In this document: piece after piece, positions 31,543 to 43,800 of the stretch
Layout of the letters: each line of letters begins with the position of its first letter
Position numbering within the stretch: position 1 is the stretch's first letter
Source: Onthophagus taurus
Taxonomy: Eukaryota > Arthropoda > Insecta > Coleoptera > Scarabaeidae
DNA length: 64,000 nt
Reading direction: 5' to 3'
Assembly (NCBI RefSeq): GCF_036711975.1
Contig: NW_027248940.1
Span: forward strand, 1-64,000
Notes under the pieces: generated by a model
What the model was told of the DNA's origin: nothing
Seen by the model: only the letters and a program-made list of their open reading frames with translations
Database searches by the model: none
Made by a program: the position numbers and the translations under genes

Positions 31543-34500
31543 ATGGCCAACAAAAATAACCTTCTTCTCTTGTACGACCGCCCTTTGGAGCCATCTTTCG
31601 TTCCAAAAGGGCCCGAACGCAAAGCTTTCGATGTTCAACAGGATTTATTGGTAATAAAATTAAATTAATTAAAATTAAAAAATGAAAATCTTCCTTTGGG
31701 TTAGCCACCTAAGTACCAAGGAATCGGGGTTCAGCTTGCAAACAGATTCGGCGAAGATACAGCGGAGAAAATTCCACTGAAAAAAATTTCCGTTCCAAAT
31801 TTGGGGGAAATCTTAGATTTACCTAGACAAGCTAACTTTTCTTTATTCATCCCGAAACATAGAAGAATCGCTGGGAGATTAATCAACATCTTCTTAGGAA
31901 TGAAAACCATCGATGATCTTCAATCAATGGCAGTTTACGCTCGAGACAGAGTTAACCCTTACCTTTTCAATTACTGTCTCTCGGTGGCAATTTTACATCG
32001 TCCCGACACTCAAGATTTAGATCTTCCGGCATTCGTACAATCATTTCCCGATAAGTTTTTGGATGGCCAAGTTTTCCAACAGGCTCGCGAAGAAGTCAGC
32101 ATCGTCCCCGATGCAGCCAGGGTATGAATTTTTGAATTAATATTAACCTCATTCTTGTCAAATTATTGAAAAGTTGGTAACAATACAATGGATGTTATTA
32201 ACTTGTCATTCAAAAAGTCATAACTCATAATATTAATGGTCAAAAAAATTGATGTCTTGTTTAATATAAATGTTCCTCGGTAATTATTAAAGATGGAGAA
32301 ATTAAGTTTTGCTGACTTATTCACAATTAATCAGCGAATTTAACACATAAAACCGCTTTTTGATATCTTGATCGGTTCTTGAGAAATTAATTCATAAAGA
32401 TAACTTAAAAAATTCTCTTCGAATTGACGTTTCGTTGTAAGCTTATTTTAAGAAATTTATTACTCCCTAATTATTGAAGATGGAGAAACCTTGTTGACAT
32501 ATTCAGAATTAAGCAACAAATCTAACGCAGAAAACGGTTCTTTGATATCTCGATTAGTTCTTGAGATACATAGGTTCATAAAGATAACGTAAAAAGGTTG
32601 CTATTTCATTTGACGTTTTGTTGCAACATTGATTTCAACAATTTATTTCTAACTCATTATTAGGAATAGAGAAACTAAATTTGGGGGATTTATTTAGAAT
32701 TAAATCGCGAATTTAATGCTGCAAATCGCTTTTTGCTATGTCGATTTGTTCTCGAGAAATTAATTCATAAAGATAACCTAAAAAAAATCCGTTTTAATTT
32801 GATGTCTCGTTTTAAACAATTTATTTCTCAGTAATGATTAGAGATGAAAAAACTAAATTTTGCTGAATTATTCAGAATTAATCAGCGAATCTAACGCAGA
32901 AAACCTCGTTTTGATATCGCGATTATAACCTCAATAATATTGTAACGTCTTTGATATAAAAAAGAATTAATAATTTTAATAATTTAGATGCCAATTGAAA
33001 TCCCACGCGATTACACAGCTTCTGATTTAGAAGAAGAACACCGCCTAGCTTATTTCCGCGAAGATCTTGGCATCAACTTGCATCATTGGCATTGGCATTT
33101 AGTGTACCCCTTCGAAGGCGCGATGGAAGTCGTCAATAAAGACCGGAGAGGAGAACTTTTCTACTACATGCATCAACAGGTGATCGCCCGATTTAATTTG
33201 GAGCGGTTCTCGAATAATATGGGGCGCGTAACGCGTTGGAACGAATGGAAAGAACCGATTAAAGAGGCTTATTTCCCGAAATTGGATAGCTTGGTGGCGT
33301 CGCGAGCGTGGCCAGCTCGCGTTGAAAATCAATCGATTAAGGACTTAAATCGCGAGCAGGATCAAATCCAACAGGATGTGGATGATTTGTATCGGTGGAG
33401 GGATAGGATTTTCGAGGCGATTCATTCCGGGAGGGTTCAAAGAGAGGATGGAAGCACTCAAATGCTAACGGAAATGGAAGGGATCGATATTTTGGGAAAT
33501 ATGGTTGAGTCAAGTATTTTATCGCCGAATAGGACTCTTTATGGGGATCTTCACAATATGGGGCACGTTTTTATTTCGTATGCTCACGACCCGGATCATC
33601 GACATCTTGTAAATGATTAATTAATAAAATAAATTTTGTTGTTGTTTATGTTTTGTGTCTCAAGGAATCTTTTGGCGTTATGGGTGACTCCTCGACAGCT
33701 ATGAGAGATCCAATTTTCTACCGTTGGCACGCATACATCGATGACATTTTCCAAGAACATAAATCCACTTTACCCAGATATACAACTCAACAGGTTCATA
33801 TAGGTTCATATATCTGAAGCAAAAATTAATGAAAACAATTTTTTTTAGTTGGATTATCCCGGCGTAACCGTAACCGGAGTTGCCGTAAACCCTCAAGCAG
33901 GAACCGCGAACAATTTCTCAACGTTTTGGCAACAATCCGACGTAGATTTTTCACGCGGAATGGACTTCCAACCCCGCGGATCCGTTTTCGCGCGTTTCAC
34001 CCATTTACAACACCAACCCTTTACTTACAACATCACCGTAAACAACTCAAGCGGTGCTAACCGCATGGGAACTTGTCGCATTTTCCTCGGACCGAAGTTC
34101 GATGAACGCAAGAACCCCTGGCTCTTCAGAGACCAACGGTTAATGTTTATCGAGTTGGATCGCTTTGTTGTTACACGTAAATAGTTAATTAATTAAACTT
34201 TCGTCTGATTATATTTTTCTTATGATTAGTTCAACAGGGAGAGAACACGATTAGGCGCAATTCAAATGAATCATCGGTTACAATTCCGTTTGAACGAACG
34301 TTCCGGAATTTAGACTTGACTCGCCCGGTTGGAGGTGATCAATTGGCCCAATTCAATTTTTGCGGTTGCGGGTGGCCCCAGCACATGTTGATTCCGAAAG
34401 GAACCGCGGACGGACTTCAATGTCAACTTTTCGTTATGATTTCCAACTTCCAAGACGACACGGTATTTTTTCCTTTTGATTTTATTTTAACCATTTCTTC

Positions 34501-34743
34501 TTATACCTTCTTTGTTTGTAATAATAGGTAAATGAATCAACAACTGGTCAATGCAACGACGCGATGAGTTTTTGTGGAATCAAAGACCGGAAATACCCGG
34601 ATAAGCGATCCATGGGGTACCCTTTCGATCGGATGCCGCGCGACGGGGTTAACACTCTACAACAGTTTTTAACGCCGAATATGAGGGTGCAAGATTGTTT
34701 GATTAAGCATAATAATCGCGTGGTGCGGCCGAGAGCGAATTGA
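31543..34743 (+). CDS. PPO: Prophenoloxidase B (type-3 copper oxidase)
   Basis: Seven exons: 31543-31650, 31705-32121, 32988-33608, 33665-33793, 33849-34176, 34230-34462 and 34528-34743, all GT-AG and in frame, giving 683 residues (usual PPO length 680-700). It has the canonical activation site NRFG (QLANRFGEDT), copper A ligands in LHHWHWHLVYP and FYYMHQQV, copper B ligands in DLHNMGHV and FYRWHAYIDD, and CGCGWPQHMLIPKG. No signal peptide. This is the most conventional member of the cluster and looks fully functional. Intron 2 (866 bp) contains a tandem repeat. It is divergent from PPO-A, with relics of LINEs and a minisatellite between them. TGA is at 34741-34743 and an AATAAA-like signal follows. 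Confidence 0.97.
32290..32940 (+). repeat. ~180-bp tandem repeat in PPO-B intron 2
   Basis: Four diverged copies. A shared core CGAATYTAAC...AAAAC.GNTTTTGATAT..CGAT recurs near 32335, 32517, 32708 and 32886, a period of about 180 bp. Each unit also carries ATAAAGATAAC and TAATTATT...GGAGAAA. It fills most of the intron. No coding content. Confidence 0.7.
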
Positions 34744-34933
34744 TTTATGAAAATTAAGAAAAACTACTTTGGCAATGATTTATGTTTATTCTAACGTTTG
34801 TTATTTTGTTCAGCATTTCATAAAAATATTATAAAAAAATAAAAATTATCATTAATTACGTTGATTTTTTATTCTTGTGAGTCCTCTCTCACTAATTTGT
34901 TAACTAAAATATTGGTTTTAATTTAAATCGTTT

Positions 34934-35137
34934 ATGCAAAAGTTCCATTCAAAAAATTCGAAACAATACCGAAATTTGAAGATTCGAAAGAATCTTGAAG
35001 AAAAATTGAAGGAAAACTGCTTTCAGACGTATAGATATCGAGAAAAATACGAAAATATGATGAATTCGTTGTTTTTTCAACCTGTTTATGGTAACACCGG
35101 GGAATCTGAGCATGTTACAGGAAAACTTATGAAATAA
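34934..35137 (+). CDS. Hypothetical small protein
   Basis: A 67-codon frame, basic and probably helical (NLKIRKNLEEKLKENCFQTY, then REKYENMM). The pattern KLKENCF...R faintly recalls the N-terminal basic segment of RPA-interacting proteins, but this is weak. No introns or promoter could be tied to it. It may be a chance frame between PPO-B and the Tigger element. The rest of 34744-35403 has nothing recognisable. Confidence 0.25.
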   Translation: MQKFHSKNSKQYRNLKIRKNLEEKLKENCFQTYRYREKYENMMNSLFFQPVYGNTGESEHVTGKLMK

Positions 35138-35403
35138 AAACTTACATTAATGACATTCGAGATAAAACGTTAATTAAGAATGATTGTTGAACGTAAACAT
35201 TTTCATTAATCAAATGATTCTATTTTAGAATCAATTTTTTCGTGTAACAAATTAAAAATACTTTAAAATGAGCTCAAACCCGACGGGGTATCTCAAAGAA
35301 AAAAAAGTTTTATTAAAAAACAATCGATAATCACCTGTCTCGTAGTGTTTCAGGCAATACGTCTCGTATTATCGAGTATTTTCGATCGTCTTGTTGTATA
35401 ATA

Positions 35404-37805
35404 CACCTAATTCTGTTTTTACGCGAACATTTTTTACGCGAATTTGATATAACGCGATTAATAAAATATATTTTATTCTTTTTTTACGCGATTTAATTTG
35501 ATTTAACGCGATGCAAGAAATTTTAATCTAGAATAATTTTGGAACTAAAATTTCGTGTACGTGCAAGTATGTGAAAGCGCTTGAAAGGTATATGATTGTG
35601 CGAGAATCGATACCCCCTGATTGCGCGAGCGCATCAATAGTTACAGGGGATTTCCCTAATTTTATATCATCTCACATCTGTTTTGGTTAAAATAATTACG
35701 AGTTTACAGTTTGGCTTCAATGTTTAAGGTGAGTAACAAAATCGAATACAATATTAAATAAAATATTTTTTGATACATTTATTCTTTACTTACTTATTAC
35801 GTATAAATAATTAAATTTTTATAGCCGATCTAATCACAATGTCAGCTACAAAACAAACAAAAAGAAAAGCTATTTCTTTGGAAGTTTAAATTAAAATTTT
35901 AGATAATTTAGCTAATGGAGATAGTGTCACCACTGTAGGGCAATGTTTCGGTTTAAGAGAATCCACCGTAAGAACTATAAAAAAAAATGAGGACGCGATT
36001 AGAAAATCTGTAATTGTTGGGACAAAATTAAGTGCTCATACAACATCATACACAAGAGACATTGTGAAGCAAAAAATGGAAAAGGCTCTTGTAATATGGA
36101 TGGAGGATATGTCTCAAAAACGAATACCCGTTGACGGAAATAACATCGAGCAAATGGCATTAAAGATTTACAACCAGATTAAAGAAGCGGAACCACAAAC
36201 ATCAGCCGAGAAAAGAAGAAAATTTGAATTTTCTGCTAGTACGGGATGGATAAATGGTTTTCTACAATGACACGCGTTACATAATATAAAGATAAAGGGT
36301 GAAATTGCATCTGCAGATGATGTAGCAGCTAAGGAATTTCCAGCAAAACTGGCTAAAATAATTGAAAAAGGTGGTTACACTCCAGATCAGGTATGGAATG
36401 CGGACGAAACAGGCCTTTTCTGGAAGCGTATGCCAAATAGAACATACGTAGCTAAATCCCAGAAAACTGCCAGTGGGTTCAAGGCGGCCAAAGATCGCGT
36501 AACCTTTTTATTTTGCTCTAATGCGTCTGGAGATCGAATGTTAAAACCCTTGTTTGTTAATTGAGCTCTAAAACCACGGTCTATGAAAGGTGTAAATTTA
36601 GATACCTTATCAGTACACTGGACAGCTAATAAAAAAGCCTGGGTAACTAGAGAAATTTTTAATGAATGGTTTGTCAAACATTTTATCCCAGAAGTGCGTC
36701 GCTATATGAGCGATAAAAGTCTTGAATTTAAGGTTCTTCTGATTATAGATAACGCACCTGGCCACCCACACATAGAGCACCCGAATGTTGAATTTTGTTT
36801 TCTTCCTCCAAATACTCCTTGATACAGCCGTTGGACCAAGGAATTATTGCAACCTTTAAGACCTATTGCGTAAAGCAAACATTTCGATACATTTTAGATA
36901 AATTAACAAATAATAAAAATGTAACGGTCATTGACGCGTGGAAGAACTTTATAATAAATGACTGCATCAAACATGCTGGATTAGCACTATCCGAATTGAA
37001 ACCATCAACTTTGAACGCATGTTGGAGATCTGTTTGGCCAGAATGTGTAAAAACTAAAGATCATGTGCCTTCTAATATGGATCAATACCCTAACATCACA
37101 GCCTTAGCTCATGAAATAGGCGGAGAAGGATTTGCTGATATATCGTCTGCAGATATCGATGAATTACTAGAGGATAAAGCACTTACTGATGATGAAATCA
37201 TTAGTTTAGCGCTTGAGATTCCCGATGATAAAGAATGCAGTGAAATTGACGAAGAGATTCCTACCCTTACCGCAGATGTAATCAAAGAAGGACTACAACT
37301 CGCTGCTAAATTATGCGATCATTTTCAAAAGCATGATCCTATTGAAGAAAGATCTACAAAATTTCAAAGAGACATTAAATTATTAATGGGCAGTTATCGT
37401 GAATTGTATAACAGCCTTATCAAACCTGGAACACAACGATCGATAACAGAATTTGTGACTAGAACCACTAACACGGCAGCACAGCTTGAGAAGGAAAGCG
37501 CATCGAAAAGTGATAGCAATTAGAAATTAATTTTCGTTTTTTTCACTAAATAATGATTTTTTCTTTACTTTTATTTTATTATTATTCAACTTATGAATTA
37601 TTTATTATTTTTAAATAAGTTTTATTAAATAAAAGCACATTAAAGTAACCGAATTTATCTTTCTTAATCATAACATTTTAACCGATTCTTCAAATGTCGG
37701 AACCTATCCCGTATTTTTACATAAATACCGTATCTTTTTTTACGCGATTTTCTTTTACGCGAATTTATTGGGAACGTATCTGTCGCGTAAAAACAGAATT
37801 AAGTG
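35404..37805 (+). mobile_element. Tigger/pogo-type DNA transposon, defective
   Basis: 2.4 kb bounded by inverted ends CACCTAATTCTGTTTTTACG and the complement of CGTAAAAACAGAATTAAGTG, inside TA duplications (35402-35403 and 37806-37807). Subterminal TTTTTACGCGA-type repeats occur at both ends (three or more each), probably transposase-binding sites. It carries one degraded transposase on the plus strand. Confidence 0.9.
35839..37523 (+). pseudogene. Tigger transposase pseudogene
   Basis: Starts MSATKQTKRKAISLEV at 35839 and then hits a stop (about 35887). The N-terminal CENP-B-like helix-turn-helix (DSVTTVGQCFGLRESTVRTI), the second DNA-binding domain (36064-36270, ASTGWINGF), and the DDE core (VWNADETGLFW, LLIIDNAPGHP, then PLDQGIIATFK) are all recognisable. 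In-frame stops near 35887, 36269 and 36561 and a frame change near 36822 inactivate it. The acidic C-terminal part (36795-37523) is still open for 242 codons. Family role: cut-and-paste transposition into TA. Confidence 0.92.
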
Positions 37806-37808
37806 TAT

Positions 37809-38127
37809 ATGAAAAGTCTTAATATACATAAGGTCGCAAATGCCTCCTTAACGAGATATAGCGGGTCAAAGTTTCTCTAAAATTAAACATTATCTACAAT
37901 AAAAAGCCCTTTTTTAAAAATATTTTCAATGCCACTGCTAATTTTGTCAAACGGGCAGTATTTTCGTGTAAAGTGATCAGTTATCTATCAATTGGTCTCT
38001 TACAAAACTATGATTAAAGCAACACTTTTTGATTGGATTAACAAATTTTCTACAAACGTGTTTTTCTTAAAAACTATTGCTTTGATTAAAGTTTTGTAAG
38101 AGACCCATGTATATTAAGACTTTTCAT
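37809..38127. mobile_element. Inverted-repeat MITE with nested inner repeat
   Basis: GAAAAGTCTTAATATACAT (37811 on) pairs with ATGTATATTAAGACTTTTC (about 38107-38125). An inner pair, GGTCTCTTACAAAACTATGA and its complement, sits at about 37995 and 38105. It abuts the Tigger right end. No coding content. Confidence 0.7.
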
Positions 38128-38559
38128 CTTAATTTTTAATGTATTATTTACCCTAGAAGTCTGTCAGTGGTTTTTTGAATCATCCTGTATAAACCGGAAG
38201 TGAATGGAAAAATTGTTTATGTTTATGTGCGCGAAGTAACCACAATGCAAAATAATAACTTTACATGTAAATCTATTTATAAATGAGTTTTATTCTAGAG
38301 GTATTAACTAAAGATTTCGTTGTTTATAGAAACAACTAAAGTAAAACGATTTGATTAAGTATTGCTTGCAGAAGACTAAAAAATGATTATACAAGTTTGT
38401 AGAAGACAAACTTTACCTATTTCGCAAAACGATTTGATTTAAAATATTTTTTTAGCAGAAAAGCAAATTTTTTTCAGTTAAAAATAGAGTTTTAATTAAA
38501 ACCGTGTCACTTAAATTGACCAATTTTACAATTTCCTTCCTAAAAGACTAAAAGTGGCT
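38128..38559. other. Intergenic, nothing recognised
   Basis: AT-rich sequence between a MITE and a minisatellite. No frame or RNA gene seen. Confidence 0.4.
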
Positions 38560-38870
38560 TGTAGCAAGTTAAATACTGGTTACAGAAGATTAAATACTGG
38601 TTGCAGAAGTTAATACTGCTTGTATGGGACCAGATACTGCTTGCAGGAGACGATATATTGCTCGCAGAAGTTAATAATGCTTGCAGAAGACTAGATACTG
38701 TTTGCAGGAAACTAAAAAGTGCTTACAAAATATGAAATACTGTTTGCAGAAAACAACCTATTGGTTGTAGAAACTAATACTGCTTGTATGAGACTAGATA
38801 CTGCCTGGAGGAGATTAAATATTGGTTATAGGAGGCTAAAAACTGATTACAGAAGTTTGATTACTAAAGT
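38560..38870 (+). repeat. Degenerate minisatellite, ~25-30-bp unit
   Basis: About eleven imperfect copies of a unit like AATACTGCTTGCAGAAGACT (also ...GGTTACAGAAG..., ...TTGTATGAGACTAG...). Unit length varies because of small gaps. No coding content. Confidence 0.75.
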
Positions 38871-39219
38871 AGTCTGGCATAAATAAACAAAGAAAGTAGT
38901 TAAATTTACGTATAAATAGAAATATAGACCATTCGTTATTGACATGGTAAAATTACCTAATGTTGTCTAATGTAGTAGTTGTATTTTCGTATTAAATATC
39001 TAGTAATGAATTGAAAAGATAACTAATCTTTGTATCATGTGCCTAAACTAGTTAGATTTTAAGAATGCTTGCCCGATGTTTTCCTTTACGGCTACAGTGT
39101 TCTAGTCGTGTTCTGACGTGTTCAACACGTGTACACAACGAAGTGTTCGGATTGGCTCAGTTACAATTGAAACTGCGAAATACGAGGTAGTGTGCGTCCA
39201 CATTTTATACATATTTATA

Positions 39220-40119
39220 ATGGCAGATGAAATAGTTAATGAAGCGGTCGTGCAAGAAGACGTTGTTAGTTCATTGCTTGTGGAATGGGGATTAGGTGAC
39301 CTAATTGATGATTTTTTAGGTAAGTAAAATTAATTATTAGTTAAAGTCGGTAGATCATCAGAGTAATATTTCTGTTTAAACGAATTTCATTATAATATAA
39401 TATGTAGTATGGTACGAACACGTAGAACGCTGGTTCGCGCTGGTTGCAAGCGCTTGTTGATAAAATGCATCAAGCCAGTATAATATAGCTTTATCTCCAG
39501 ACATACGCAGGCCATAAGGATTTATCTGGATTACTTGCGCTGGCACACAAGCGCTTACAAAAAGCACGAATCAGCGTTCTACGTGTTCGTACCCTTATGC
39601 AGGTTGTTTATAAAAACCAATCCAAGCATTTTTTTTCTTATTATAATTACTATCTGATTATGAATATTATTTAACTTGTTAAACCTACATAAAAATATCA
39701 TTTACGGACTTGAGTTTATTTCAAATAGATCATTTATCTAAAAATTAGTTCGATTATCTATTTACCCATTAGTAAAATTAGTTCACAAGATTGGTTGAGT
39801 TATCCAATAAAGTTGGTAGTTTGATGATTGTATACGAATTTTCCATAACGAATATCAGATAGGTATGTGTATTTGAATGAAATTAACAAAGAAACGATAC
39901 CGCTTGGTATTTTTATAAGACAACCTGTAAACTGGTTAACAACAGATTAGAAATGTTTAAATTTGTGATTTATTTATAGCTAAAAAGATTGATATTGAGG
40001 TTTTTAAAGAATTGACCATATCCGATATTGACAATCTAATACCTGCTGATAAATTTGGACAACGAATAAAATTTAGAAAATGTTTGTTTCAGTGGAAAGA
40101 ACAATATGTAACATTTTAA
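39220..40119 (+). CDS. 79-residue SAM-like domain protein
   Basis: Two exons, 39220-39319 and 39980-40119, joined TTAG|GTAAGT ... TTTATAG|CTAAA in frame. The product begins MADEIVNEAV and has VEWGLGDLIDDFLAKKIDIE, then FKELTISDIDNLIP and RIKFRKCLFQWKEQY. The leucine/acidic spacing and LTxxDIxxLIP followed by a Gly resemble a sterile-alpha-motif (SAM) fold, a small protein-interaction domain. Related SAM-like segments occur at the N-termini of some insect nuclear and transposon-derived proteins. The partner is unknown. The intron (660 bp) holds a MITE. AATAAA signals follow the stop near 40173. Confidence 0.6.
39412..39592. mobile_element. MITE in the intron of the SAM-like gene
   Basis: About 181 bp with inverted ends GTACGAACACGTAGAACGCT and AGCGTTCTACGTGTTCGTAC. 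Inner CAAGCGCTT palindromes. No coding content. Confidence 0.75.
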
Positions 40120-40879
40120 TGTATGTAAATGTAACAATTTTATTTATTTATTTATATTTCCTGTATTTATTTTATTAAATAAATCATTTAAATACTAATA
40201 ATAATTCTTTTATTTATACCTAAAATGACAGCAACAATAGTACTTATACCTAATGTATAGTAGAAAATATATCTACTAATTCTAGTAATATTATCTAATA
40301 TTATGTAAAGATTTATCTATATAATTTAGGTAACATAACTAAAAAACCTAGCAGAAAAAATATATAAATGTAGTTGGAATTACTACTTATTTAGACATAT
40401 CAACAATAAATTATTAAATAATTCATCTAAAGGAATTGTGATAATAGCTAATCCATTTCTTTTGGCTTTACTACATTTAAGATAAATCATTCATTCTATT
40501 TTAGTCAATCTATCTAAAGATGTAGATCAAATGAATACATAATTAGAAACAGTCACCACTAGAACATTAGTTCTTTCAAGTATATTATCAACAAATCTTC
40601 TAAATATTCGACAAAGTAAATCAACTATTTGAAAATATCTACATCAACTAATAACATTGTTAGGTTAATTTTTAACCACAAATTCTAGATAATTATGCCC
40701 AATGTTTAGTTAAATATACCCAATCTTTTCTTTCTGTGTATATTATTAATAAAACGAAATAAATATTTAACAGATTTTATTCATTAATAATTCAAACGCA
40801 AAAATCATAGCCGAAGTCGTCGATATAAATCAATCATGTTTATTAATTTTTCTTCAAATTAAAGCACTAAAATTTAGTG
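40120..40879. other. Intergenic, nothing recognised
   Basis: Very AT-rich spacer between the SAM-like gene and the 3' end of PPO-C. It probably holds both 3' UTRs. No gene seen. Confidence 0.4.
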
Positions 40880-43800
40880 TCATTCCACCACTTGGTCGCG
40901 AAACAAAATTTTGCAATTTTGCACAATCATATTAGATGTAAGAAATGTCTGCAAAGTCTGGTAATTAGACGGTCTATCGAAGGGGTACCCCATAGCTCGT
41001 TTATCGGGATACTTCTGGTCCTTAACTCCACAGTAACTCATTGCATCCTTACACTCCCCCGATGTTGTTTCCCCAACCTTTAACAACAACAAATAAATTC
41101 GAAATATTACATAAATAAGTGTATTAAAATTACTTTGTCTATCTCATAATCGGAGATCATAACAAAAAGTTGACAATGAAGTCCTCCCACGGTTCCTTTC
41201 GGAATTAACATGTGATTAGGCCATCCGCAACGGCAATAATCGGAAAGAGCCGATTGCGCAGGTGGATTTGCTTCGTTATAATTTTTGAATGTTTTATCAA
41301 ACGGAATTGTAACGGAGGAATCCGATGATAGGCGGTTAATCGTATTCGAACCTTGTTTGACTAAAAATAATTATTAGGTTAATTCAAATTAAATTACTAA
41401 AAAGATTTTAAAGTATTTACGAGTGACAGTGAATCGATCTAATTCGATAAACATCTTTCTTTGATCCCTAAAGACAAAATCAACTTTCCGTTCATCTTGT
41501 CTCGGTGCTAAAAAGATGCGGCAAGTTCCCATACGTTCTTTGTCGCTGTTGTTGGTCACTGTGATGTTATAAGTGAAGGGTTGGTGTTGTAAATGGGTGA
41601 AACGCGCGTAAACTGACCCCCACTTTCGAAAATCTAAGCCACCCGATAATTGGATGCTCGATTTTTGCCAAAATGTGTAAAAATTATTTTTTTCGCCATC
41701 TGTAGCTTGTACAGAAACTGCGTTTATATTTATACCTTTAAAGTCCATCTAAAAAAATCCTTAATTTCTTAAAAACATGAAAGGATTTAAAAAGAAAATT
41801 AACAAAACATAATTGTACGCATATACAGAGTCTCCCACGTAAGCGACAAAGTACATAAATGGCATTAAGGAGCCGAGATATGCAGTTCTTTCTTGGACAA
41901 AAGGTGTAGGAAATATAGCACACTATAAACGGAAAATATTTTTATACAGGGTGTATCTGAATGACTGCAACAAACTTCGGCTCCCCTAACGAGCTACACC
42001 CCTCCAAAAATGGCGGTAAATTTTTGTTAAATTTTTTTTTCTCGAAAACCATAAACGCTAGGAAAATGAAATTTAGGGAATATGTTTAGCTCATAATAGG
42101 GCACGTTTTGATGCTATTTGTACTTTCAACCTACCCTTCTAAACTACTAAACGTAACCACCCCCGTTCAATTTATGCCTAGATTTTTTTTATGAAGATGA
42201 TACATTGGCAAAATTACAGTTAGATAGGTAAAACTATTCTAAAAGAAAGTTCTGAAGTTCTTCGAAAATTTAATAATTTCTGAGAAAAAAAATAGCTGTA
42301 GGGTTGTTAATCGAAAGTTGGAATGAATTTTTAATGAAAAAACCTTAGTAACCTTTGCAATCTTTGTTAGAAGTATTTTTGACGTTTAAATGTCAGTGGT
42401 TTTCTTACTATTATTATTATTTTATTTAAAATTTTGAGCCTAAATGCGATAGAACTTTATTCAAAAATTAATTTGAAAAACAATAATAATATTAAGAAAA
42501 ACATTGACATTTAAACGTCAAAAATATTTCTGATAAAGATTGGAAAGCCCACTAAGATTTTTTCATTAAAAATTCTTTCCAACTTTTGATCGACAACCCC
42601 GTTGTTTAACGGGCAGTGTTTTCTTTATTATTTTTTTTCTCAAAAATTAGTCGTTTTTGAGAAAATTTTAAAGAGACAAAAATGTTTTAGGATACTTTCA
42701 TCTAGCTATGTAAAATTTTTCTAATGTATTTATCATCTGCATACAAAAAATGTTAGCAAAAATGTAAACGTTTAGTAGTTTAGAAGGGTAGGCTAAAAGT
42801 ACAAATAGGGTCAAAACGTGCCCCATTATGAGTTAAACATATTCCCCAAATTTCATTTTCCTAGCGTTTATGGCTTTTGAGAAAAAAAAATTAAACCAAA
42901 ATTTTCCGCCATTTTTGGAGGGGCGTAGCTCCCCAGGGGATCCGAAGTCGCCCATGGTTCATATATGAAAGTACCCTTTAAATTCACTAAAGAATCACCC
43001 CTCGAAGTTTGTTGCAGTCATTCAGATACACCCTGTATACATATACAGGCTGTTCCATAACGACGTACTGAAATAAACATATGTTATTTTAAATGGAACG
43101 ATATAGTTTTCATTCCGTATTCTGATTCTACACACAAAACTAAGTAGACTTTTATGAGACATGTTTATACCTAGTGCTTTTAGTATTTAGTATTTTTAGT
43201 ATTATTTTTTTACCCTTCCAATCTGAATTTCTTGGCGACTGATCGAGCTAGAAAGATAAACTTTGTGACAGTTGCAGCTGGGATATCTTTAAATAGAGTG
43301 CCATTGGTTACATCAGTCTATATTATACAGGGGTGTTCATAAATGTAACGACTGTTGTACCATATTTAATTGCAAAAAAATCGAAAATTTTAAATGGAAC
43401 ACCCCATATTTGATTAGCTTATCAGATATAGAATTTAATTCTCTACAAATCTTCAGTACATGTCCCTATACCTATCTGTTGCAGTTGTTGCGATATAGCG
43501 AAATGAATCAAAATCATGCAAAGAATGGCAGATCTTATTCATGTTTTCCTTAGTAGGCCATGGAATAAGACGATAAATAATTCTCAATCAAACTTTATGC
43601 ATAAATGAAGCCGATTTACGAATTCAGCTTGCCAATTATCTATTGTTTCAGCTGAGATATTTCTGAAGCTTTCCCTCATTCTATTCTTCATATCTTCTTT
43701 CGTCGTTGGAATATTAGCGTACAACTTCGGTTTTGAGATATTCCCAAATGAAGAAGTGGCGGTGAGTTAGATATATTAGAATATGCAGGTGCCCCGTCGT

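Noticed and set aside
36387-36677. A 96-codon minus-strand frame in the Tigger element
   Set aside because: Antisense of the Tigger DDE region, which reads clearly on the plus strand.
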